Of a DNA stretch of 64,000 nt, positions 58,198 to 64,000 are shown piece by piece (the first letter of the stretch is position 1; every line of letters starts with the position of its first letter). The DNA lies in contig NZ_SJJZ01000003.1 of the NCBI RefSeq assembly GCF_004331345.1, positions 1,612,001 through 1,676,000 on the forward strand, in the 5' to 3' direction. The notes below the pieces were generated by a model that was given only the letters and a program-made list of their open reading frames with translations, was not told where the DNA came from and made no database searches. The DNA is from Kribbella soli. Its GTDB lineage: Bacteria; Actinomycetota; Actinomycetes; Propionibacteriales; Kribbellaceae. A program made the translations under genes and the position numbers.

Positions 58198-59381
58198 CGG
58201 CGGGCGGCCCGGCGCCGGATCCATGCACGTTCGAGCGACGCGACGACGTCCGCGCTGTACATCCGCTGAACCTGTTCGAGCGCGAACGGCGCGGCGTACC
58301 GGCGGAACGTCTCCAGCGGTTCCTCGGCCAGCCGCACCATCCGGCGGTTGGCCGTGACCGCGGACATCCGCAGCTGCTTCGCCGCCGCCGCGATCGAGTC
58401 CTCCACCTGATGCGCCGGCACCACCTCGTCGCACCAGGTCAGCGCATCGGGCCCCTTGGCCGGCAGCCGCGCCCCGCCCAGCAGCAGCCGCCGGGCCTGC
58501 CGGGCACCGACGATCCGGGTCAGCCGCAGATTGGCCATGCCGGGAATGATCCCCTCACGCAGCGCCGGCAGGCTGACGTAGCTGTCGTCGCAGGCGATCA
58601 CATGGTCGAAGACCAGCAGCAGTTGGAGGCCGCCGCCGATCGCGAAGCTGTCCACCGCCGCGATCCAGGGCTTCTCGACCGGTTCCTCGTCGAGGAGCAG
58701 ACCGCGGAAGATCTTGTTCAGGTAGCCGACCTCGCGGCCGAGGACGAAGTTCACGAACGAGATCTGGCCGTGGTACAGGTGGGTGAGATTGATGCCGGCG
58801 CTGAAGACCCGCTTCCCGGCGTACCGCTCGTGCATCATCACGCCGCCCCGGACCACGCCGACCTCGATCTCGTCGTCGAGGAGGACCAGGTCGATCGCCG
58901 CTTCCATGTCCCGGCCGAGCCGGTCGTCCTCGGCGTTCAGGAACTCGTGGTTGGCGATCGTCAGGTACCCGATCCCATCCCAGCGCTCGAGGTGCACGGT
59001 CTCCAGTTGGACCTCACCCCGGGCCTGGAACTCCGGCAGCAGCCGGCGTGCCAGTTCGCTCGGCCGGAGCTGAGACTCCAGCAGATGCGTTCCGGCGCGC
59101 TGGTCAGCCAGCAGGTGGCTGAGCAGGATGCCCTGGTCGACCTCGAGGCCTTCCTTGTCGCCTTGCCGCCGGGCGCGCTCCTCGGCGATCTCCTCTCTGG
59201 TGGGCGCCAGCCCGGGCCACCGCTCGGCGACCGTGTAGACGATCTCGTCGAGGAACAGCCGCTTGCGGTATCCGTCCGTGATCTCGTCGTAGATCCGCTC
59301 GGCCCGCTCGGCGAGGAACTCGTGCCGGGCGGCGCGGCTACCGATTCGCCGCGGCAGGACGGCGGTGTCCGCGCCGGTCAC
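58194..59381 (-). CDS. dpgC: 3,5-Dihydroxyphenylacetyl-CoA dioxygenase DpgC
   Basis: A 395-residue member of the crotonase superfamily with the DpgC-specific N-terminal helical extension (residues about 1 to 130). This cofactor-free dioxygenase turns 3,5-dihydroxyphenylacetyl-CoA plus O2 into 3,5-dihydroxyphenylglyoxylate and CoA. Core blocks are YLTIANHEFLNAEDDRLGRD, VGVVRGGVMMHERYAGKRVF, SAGINLTHLYHGQISFVNF, the oxyanion region AVDSFAIGGGLQLLLVFDH and LREGIIPGMANLRL. Length matches the family. GTG start, coupled by GTGA to dpgB and by ATGA to hpgT. Confidence 0.94.
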   Translation of the reverse strand: MTGADTAVLPRRIGSRAARHEFLAERAERIYDEITDGYRKRLFLDEIVYTVAERWPGLAPTREEIAEERARRQGDKEGLEVDQGILLSHLLADQRAGTHLLESQLRPSELARRLLPEFQARGEVQLETVHLERWDGIGYLTIANHEFLNAEDDRLGRDMEAAIDLVLLDDEIEVGVVRGGVMMHERYAGKRVFSAGINLTHLYHGQISFVNFVLGREVGYLNKIFRGLLLDEEPVEKPWIAAVDSFAIGGGLQLLLVFDHVIACDDSYVSLPALREGIIPGMANLRLTRIVGARQARRLLLGGARLPAKGPDALTWCDEVVPAHQVEDSIAAAAKQLRMSAVTANRRMVRLAEEPLETFRRYAAPFALEQVQRMYSADVVASLERAWIRRRAARR

Positions 59382-60073
59382 AGTGCGGCGGCCGAAGTGG
59401 TCGCGACGGGCTCGACCGTCCGCTGCGGGCGGCGGAGCAGCCGATCTGCCGCTGCCAGGTGCGATCCGAGCGCCTCGTCGACGCTCGTTCCGGGAGCGTC
59501 CAGCAGCAACCGGCGAACGACCGCGAAGTCCTCGCCGCCGTCAGGTTCGACGCCGTCGAGCAGTTCCTCGGCACGACGCAGCGCCAGGCGGAGGTCGTCC
59601 GCCAGCTCGTCGGCCAGGTCGAGCGCCACCGCCTTCCGCGCGGTCAACGGCTGCTGCCACAGTGCGAGTTGCCGAGCTCTCGCCACCCCGAGCTGACACG
59701 CGAGGCGGTGGAGTACGGCGCCTGGCCACGCGCTGCCTCCGGCGCCGAGGGCGAAGACGAAGTCCCGCGTCACGATCCGGAAGTCCGCGACGAGCAGCAC
59801 CTCGGCCGCCGGCCCGGTACAGCTTCCGGACGCCACTGCGACCACCGGCGCCGGAACCCGCTCCAGACGCCGCAACGCGCGTTCCCACCGATTGATCGCG
59901 GCGACCGGAACATCGCCCGGCCATAGTTGGTGCCCACCGCCCGGGTGCAGCTCGAGGACCACCCCGTCGCCGCGCTCGGCGGTGGCCGTGGCCTGCTCGA
60001 TCGCGGCCAGCAGGTCGCCGTCGAGGGCGCTCCCGCTGCCGATGCTGATCAGGCCGGTACCGTGTCCTGCCAT
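59378..60073 (-). CDS. dpgB: Enoyl-CoA hydratase-like DpgB
   Basis: A 231-residue small crotonase. DpgB helps DpgA and DpgD in cyclising and dehydrating the tetraketide to 3,5-dihydroxyphenylacetyl-CoA. VVAVASGSCTGPAAEVLLVADFRIV is the oxyanion-hole region (residues near 95 to 120), and FALGAGGSAWPGAVLHRLAC the following helix. The protein is shorter and more diverged than normal hydratases, as known DpgBs are. GTGAGGTAAC precedes the ATG; 24 bases separate it from dpgA. Confidence 0.88.
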   Translation of the reverse strand: MAGHGTGLISIGSGSALDGDLLAAIEQATATAERGDGVVLELHPGGGHQLWPGDVPVAAINRWERALRRLERVPAPVVAVASGSCTGPAAEVLLVADFRIVTRDFVFALGAGGSAWPGAVLHRLACQLGVARARQLALWQQPLTARKAVALDLADELADDLRLALRRAEELLDGVEPDGGEDFAVVRRLLLDAPGTSVDEALGSHLAAADRLLRRPQRTVEPVATTSAAAL

Positions 60074-60097
60074 TGTTGTTACCTCACAATCGTCGCG

Positions 60098-61159
60098 TCA
60101 CCAGCGGATGAGGGCGCTCTCGATGGTGGAGCCGGGCCCCATCGTCATCAGAACGCCGTGATCGCCCGGTCGGGCGACGGCTTCGTCGAGAAGCCGCTCG
60201 AGAGAGAAGAGGAACGAGCCGCTCGACAGGTTGCCGTGGTCACGGAGTACGCCGCTCGTGTGCCGCAGGTCGTGCGTGGTCAGGCCGAGGTTGATCTTCA
60301 CGGAGTCGATCACCTTCCGGCCGCCCGAATGGACCACCCAGTGGTCGATGTCGCGGCGGTCCAGGCCGGTGCCCGCGAGCAGCCGGTCCACGACCTGGCC
60401 GGCGTGCGCGCCGACGACGTACGGCACCTGCGGGTCGAGGAAGAAGCTGAACTTGCCGTGATCGCTGTCCCAGTCGTACCGCATCGCACCGAGCGAGTCG
60501 GGAATCAGGCAGCTGCTGTACTTCAGCACCTGCGGCCCGGCGGGGCTCGCCGGTTGCTCCCCGGCGACCACCGCGAGCGCCGCGGCGCCGTCGCCGAAGA
60601 GGCTGTTCACCACCGCCGAGCGCATCGTCGAGTCGAAGACGTACGCCGCCGAGCACACCTCGACGCACAACAGGATCGCGATCTCGCCCGGGCGTTGCAC
60701 CGCACGGCCGGTGACCGCCGAGAGCGCGTTCAGACCGGCGTTGCACCCCATCCCGACGACATCGAGACGACCGACGTCCCACGGGAGGTCCAGCTCGCGG
60801 CAGATCAGTGCGCTCAACCCGGGAGTCAGCCAGCCCGAGGACGAGACGCAGCAGAGGTACCGCACGTCCTCGAGATCCGCGCCGGCCCGGTCGAGGGCAC
60901 GGCCCAACGCCTCGACGCCCATCGCCACCCCGTCGGAGCGGTGCTTGGCCAGGAGCTCGCCCTGCGTCTCCGCACGCGGCCTGCCGTCCGCCCCGTCGGC
61001 CGGCAGGTGCAGCGAGCGCCGCTCGATGCCGCCGTTCAGGAAGACCCCCCGGATCCGGTCGTCGTCGATGCCGTACCGGTCCAGGACCTCGGTCTGGGAG
61101 TACGACGTCGGCTGGTTCGCGGTACCGACACCGACCACCTGTGCCTTGCTCGTGCCCAT
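60098..61159 (-). CDS. dpgA: Type III polyketide synthase DpgA
   Basis: A 353-residue chalcone-synthase-like enzyme that condenses four malonyl-CoA to the 3,5-dihydroxyphenylacetyl skeleton. The active-site Cys is in VVGMGCNAGLNALSAV. The catalytic His is in HWVVHSGGRKVIDSV, and the Asn region lies near LRDHGNLSSGSFLF. The C-terminal loop is VLMTMGPGSTIESAL, the usual G-x-G-P-G. It heads the dpgABC-hpgT operon. ATG 61159 has AAAGGGG 5 bases upstream; a longer in-frame start at 61240 would overlap dpgD and is rejected. Confidence 0.95.
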   Translation of the reverse strand: MGTSKAQVVGVGTANQPTSYSQTEVLDRYGIDDDRIRGVFLNGGIERRSLHLPADGADGRPRAETQGELLAKHRSDGVAMGVEALGRALDRAGADLEDVRYLCCVSSSGWLTPGLSALICRELDLPWDVGRLDVVGMGCNAGLNALSAVTGRAVQRPGEIAILLCVEVCSAAYVFDSTMRSAVVNSLFGDGAAALAVVAGEQPASPAGPQVLKYSSCLIPDSLGAMRYDWDSDHGKFSFFLDPQVPYVVGAHAGQVVDRLLAGTGLDRRDIDHWVVHSGGRKVIDSVKINLGLTTHDLRHTSGVLRDHGNLSSGSFLFSLERLLDEAVARPGDHGVLMTMGPGSTIESALIRW

Positions 61160-61168
61160 GTCACCCCT

Positions 61169-61197
61169 TTGCCGGCTCGAAGCTACACAACTATTGT
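61169..61197 (+). promoter_or_regulatory. dpgD promoter TTGCCG-N17-TATTGT
   Basis: A -35 (61169-61174) and -10 (61192-61197) with a 17-base spacer put the RNA start at about 61204, two bases before the dpgD ATG at 61206. No ribosome site is present, so the mRNA is probably leaderless. The gap to the divergent dpgA start is only 46 bases, so the dpgA promoter must overlap the dpgD 5' end; TTGTCA on the minus strand within dpgD is a possible -35. Confidence 0.5.
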
Positions 61198-61205
61198 TAC
61201 TGCAC

Positions 61206-62024
61206 ATGACAACAAAAGTCACGGAAACGACGAAGGTCACACTGACTCGACGCGGTCACGTTTCGTACCTGACGATCGCCCGGCCACACGTGAGCAATGC
61301 GCTGGACCTGGACGCGCACCGGCAGTTGTGCGCGCTGCTGGACGAGTTCGAGGCCGACGGCGAGCAGTGGGTGGCCGTCCTGACCGGTGCCGGGGACCGG
61401 TGTTTCTGCGCAGGCCAGGACCTGAAGGAACTGGCCGCCCGCAACCGGTCCGGCGTACAGCCGACCAGCCTGGGCAGCGGCGGCGTCTCCGGGTCACCCC
61501 GGCTGACCGAACGGTTCGGCCTGACCAAGCCGATCGTTGCCCGCGTCAACGGTCACGCCATCGGCGGCGGGCTCGAGCTGATGCTGGCCTGCGACCTCGC
61601 GATCGCCGCCGACCATGCCACGTTCGCGCTCCCCGAGGTCAGGCTCGGGCTCGTGGCCGGTGCCGGCGGCGCGATCAGGCTGCCCCGCCAGTTGCCGCCG
61701 AAGATCGCCCTCGGCCACCTGCTCACCGGCAGGCCGATGACGGCGGCCACCGCACACCGGTACGGCCTGGTGAACGAGGTGGTGCCGGCCGCCCAGCTCG
61801 ATGCCTGTGTCGAGTCCTGGGTCGCGGATCTGGTCGCCTGCTCCCCCGTCGCGGTCCGGGCAGCCAAGGAGATCGCCACCAGGTCCCGCGAGTTGCCCCT
61901 CGAAGAAGCTTTCGCGGCCCGGTACTCGTGGGAGGAGAAGCGGCGGACCAGCCCCGACGCCGTCGAGGGACCCGCCGCCTTCGTCGAGCGGCGAGCCCCG
62001 CGATGGCAGAACCCGTCCGGTTAG
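61206..62024 (+). CDS. dpgD: Enoyl-CoA hydratase-like DpgD
   Basis: A 272-residue crotonase. It completes 3,5-dihydroxyphenylacetyl-CoA formation with DpgA and DpgB. Core marks are YLTIARPHVSNALDLDAHRQ, AGDRCFCAGQDLKELAA, IVARVNGHAIGGGLELMLAC and FALPEVRLGLVAGAGGAIRL with a catalytic Glu. It stands alone, divergent from dpgA, and is probably translated from a leaderless mRNA. Its TAG overlaps the TAA of the convergent pabAB-like gene within TTAG at 62021-62024. Confidence 0.92.
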   Translation: MTTKVTETTKVTLTRRGHVSYLTIARPHVSNALDLDAHRQLCALLDEFEADGEQWVAVLTGAGDRCFCAGQDLKELAARNRSGVQPTSLGSGGVSGSPRLTERFGLTKPIVARVNGHAIGGGLELMLACDLAIAADHATFALPEVRLGLVAGAGGAIRLPRQLPPKIALGHLLTGRPMTAATAHRYGLVNEVVPAAQLDACVESWVADLVACSPVAVRAAKEIATRSRELPLEEAFAARYSWEEKRRTSPDAVEGPAAFVERRAPRWQNPSG

Positions 62025-64000
62025 GGGGTGCTCGTACTCAGGTCGCCGGCGCCCACCTGCGCGGCCCGGGTCGCCAGCAGCGCCCGGGCCTTGAGCATCA
62101 TCTCGGCGAACTCGTCCTCCGCGTCCGAGTCGAGCACGATCGCACCGCCGGCGCCGATCCGCAGCTCCTCCCCGTCGTTCACAGCGGTCCGGATGACGAT
62201 GCTCAGGTCGGCTCCCCCACCGAGCCCGAGGTACCCGACCGCCCCGGAGTAGATCCCCCGCGGCGCGCCCTCCAGGCGATCGATGATCTCCATCGTGCGG
62301 ACCTTGGGGGCTCCGGTCATCGATCCGCCGGGGAAACACGCCCGTACACAAGCGACCGCGCCGACGCCCGGCCGCAGCCGGCCGCGGATCGTCGACACCA
62401 ACTGGTGAACGGTCGCGTAGCTCTCGGTGCCGAGGTACGTCGGCACCTCGACCGAGCCGATCTCGCAGACCCGGCCGAGGTCGTTGCGGACCAGGTCGAC
62501 GATCATCAGGTTCTCGGCCCGGGTCTTCGCGGACCCGGCCAGGCCGGCCCGCAGCTCCTCGTCCTCGCCCGGATCCGCCGACCGGGGCGCGGTGCCCTTG
62601 ATCGGCTTGCTCTCCACCACCCGGTCCGCGGTGATCTTCAGGAACCGCTCGGGCGACGAACTCATCACGGTCAGCTCGTCGAACCTCAGGTACGCCGCGT
62701 ACGGCGCCGGGTTGGCCCTTCGGAGGTCCAGGTAGAACGCCAGCGGGTCGGCCAACGGCGGGAAGCTGAAGTGGTTGGTCAGGCAGATCTCGTAGCTCTC
62801 CCCCCGACGGAGCTCGTCATGACAGGCCGCGATGTCGGCGAGGTACTGCTGCCGGCCGCGGTCCAGACCGCTGTCGGTCGGTACGTCGGCCCGCACCGGC
62901 GTTCCCCGACGCCCGGCGCCGTACAGGTTGCCGAGTGCCCGCGCGGTACCGGTCAGCCAGGCACGCCCGGCCCGTTCGGCCTCGTCGTCGTCCTCGGTGA
63001 TCGCGACCAGGTAGGTGACCGACTCGGCGTGGTCGACGACCACCAGCCGATCGGCGAACATCCACGCCGCATCCGGCGTCCGGCTCCGGTGCGCGTTGGT
63101 GCCACCGGTCTCGGCCTTGAGCTCGTAGCCGAAGTATCCGACGTAGCCCCCGTTCAGCTGAAAGGGCAGGTCATGCTGCGGCAAGGCCCTCTCGGCCAGT
63201 CGGCGCTCCAGCACGTCGAAGATGCTGCCGGATTCGGACCGGGCACCGGCGGAGTTGCTCACTTCGACCTGTCCGGTGCCGGTTCGGTAGGTCAGTACTT
63301 CGCTCAGCGGCCCGGACGTGTCGCCCAGGAACGAGAATCTCGCGCGGCCGGCCTCGGCCAGGCTGCTGTCCAGCCAGAACGCGTTCGGACTGTCGGCGTA
63401 CAGGGCCCGGAAGACCTGTTCGGTGTCGGCCGCGTGGCCGAGCCGAGCCACCTCCAGACGCAGCGTCCGGCGGCCCTGGGCCGCGACCAGGTCGAGGAAG
63501 TTCCGGACCAGCTGCAGCCCGAGCTCGGTCGCCACCGACTCGGGATGGAACTGCACTCCCCATCGGGGCAAGGTCCGGTGCCGGAGACCCATGATCACGC
63601 CGTCCTCCGACCAAGCTGTGGCCTCGAGCTCGTCCGGTAGCTGCGCCACCTGCAGCGAGTGGTACCGCACGGCGTCGAACGTCTCGGGGAAGCCTGCGAA
63701 CAGGCCCGCGCCGTCGTGCGCGATCCGGCTGATGTGCCCGTGCTTCGGTTCTCCCTCCCGGACCTCGGCCCCGGCCTGGTACGCGATGGTTTGGTGCCCC
63801 AGGCAAACACCCAGAACAGGCAGCTCGGGGTACCGCTGGAGTACCTCCCACGACCAGCCCAGGTCGGTCGCGTGCTGCGGGCGTCCCGGACCGGGCGAGA
63901 TCACCACCGCGTCGTACTCCGCGGGATCGAGCCGGCTCAGCCGGGGATCATCGTTCACCAGCACGGTCGGTTCCCGGCCGGTCGCGACGGCCAGCAACTG
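62021..64000 (-). CDS. pabAB: Fused aminodeoxychorismate synthase (PabA-PabB), 5' partial
   Basis: At least 659 residues; the frame is open to the right edge and about 25 N-terminal residues are missing. The amidotransferase has VISPGPGRPQH, nucleophile Cys in LGVCLGHQTIAYQ, and HPES. The PabB part has ESYEICLTNHF, VVESKPIKGTAPR, MIVDLVRNDLGRV and FPGGSMTGAPKVRTMEIID. The Lys in PIKGT is the hallmark of ADC synthase; anthranilate synthases have Ala. It converts chorismate and glutamine to 4-amino-4-deoxychorismate. In such clusters this feeds p-aminobenzoate or, with PapB/PapC partners, p-aminophenylalanine. Those partners would be outside the window. Confidence 0.92.
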   Translation of the reverse strand, partial: QLLAVATGREPTVLVNDDPRLSRLDPAEYDAVVISPGPGRPQHATDLGWSWEVLQRYPELPVLGVCLGHQTIAYQAGAEVREGEPKHGHISRIAHDGAGLFAGFPETFDAVRYHSLQVAQLPDELEATAWSEDGVIMGLRHRTLPRWGVQFHPESVATELGLQLVRNFLDLVAAQGRRTLRLEVARLGHAADTEQVFRALYADSPNAFWLDSSLAEAGRARFSFLGDTSGPLSEVLTYRTGTGQVEVSNSAGARSESGSIFDVLERRLAERALPQHDLPFQLNGGYVGYFGYELKAETGGTNAHRSRTPDAAWMFADRLVVVDHAESVTYLVAITEDDDEAERAGRAWLTGTARALGNLYGAGRRGTPVRADVPTDSGLDRGRQQYLADIAACHDELRRGESYEICLTNHFSFPPLADPLAFYLDLRRANPAPYAAYLRFDELTVMSSSPERFLKITADRVVESKPIKGTAPRSADPGEDEELRAGLAGSAKTRAENLMIVDLVRNDLGRVCEIGSVEVPTYLGTESYATVHQLVSTIRGRLRPGVGAVACVRACFPGGSMTGAPKVRTMEIIDRLEGAPRGIYSGAVGYLGLGGGADLSIVIRTAVNDGEELRIGAGGAIVLDSDAEDEFAEMMLKARALLATRAAQVGAGDLSTSTP

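Noticed and set aside
25575..64000. Glycopeptide antibiotic (vancomycin-type) cluster
   Set aside because: dpgABCD and hpgT fit, but there is no Hpg pathway, no X domain, no set of three or four coupling P450s, no halogenase and no VanHAX in the window.
1..64000. tRNA, rRNA, CRISPR, transposase or integrase genes
   Set aside because: None was recognised on either strand; no direct-repeat arrays or terminal inverted repeats were seen. A tRNAscan or ISfinder search could still find something missed by eye.

Overview
The window is GC-rich actinobacterial DNA. The evidence is GC-heavy codon choice, many GTG starts, F420-type oxidoreductases, MmyB-like and MocR regulators, and dense ATGA/GTGA gene overlaps. 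The genus cannot be fixed from sequence reading alone; a Kribbella or Nocardioides-type soil actinomycete is a guess. It has two halves.

Bases 1 to about 25.4 kb are ordinary chromosome. They hold a partial serine beta-lactamase-like protein, a MalT-type LuxR regulator beside a small operon with a DUF4386 membrane protein, an MFS exporter, an SGNH hydrolase, an O-methyltransferase, and several regulator/enzyme pairs (MocR; HxlR with DUF1330; MarR with an SDR). They also hold two MmyB-like XRE regulators flanking a DJ-1/PfpI remnant, LtrA, an aldo/keto reductase, a LLM oxidoreductase, and a two-component system whose kinase is fused to a DUF4153-type membrane domain. Several genes here are decayed: a truncated membrane protein near 8.5 kb, a PPOX-like remnant near 13.7 kb, and the DJ-1 remnant near 17.8 kb. 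Palindromic operators sit in the HxlR and MarR gaps.

From about 25.6 kb to the right edge, and beyond it, lies a biosynthetic cluster for a nonribosomal peptide. It makes its own 3,5-dihydroxyphenylglycine: DpgA, DpgB, DpgC and an HpgT-type transaminase lie in one operon (61.2 to 56.9 kb), with DpgD divergent. The peptide machinery is strikingly fragmented: a stand-alone A domain, a stand-alone PCP, a stand-alone C domain, C-PCP, C plus an A-domain stub, an N-terminal TE followed by A-PCP, C(dead)-A-PCP, and A-PCP-reductase. One C-A-PCP-TE protein has lost the catalytic residues of C, PCP and TE but keeps an intact A domain. Helpers are MbtH, an ATP-grasp ligase, a BtrH-like acyltransferase candidate, two coupled acyl-CoA dehydrogenases, a P450, two paralogous GNAT acetyltransferases, a BAAT-type acyl-CoA hydrolase and a fused aminodeoxychorismate synthase cut by the window end.

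Control probably comes from a LuxR-type regulator with a degenerate receiver (36.3 kb) and an XRE-TPR protein (42.6 kb). A GGACATT-type element recurs in the main cluster promoters, and two of these promoters share the 15-base element GGACWTTACTATAGT. I infer that intact A domains charge carrier proteins largely in trans, that two or three working C domains (and possibly the ATP-grasp or BtrH-like protein) join the units, and that release is reductive or by transfer. The product was not recognised and the assignment of substrates is tentative.
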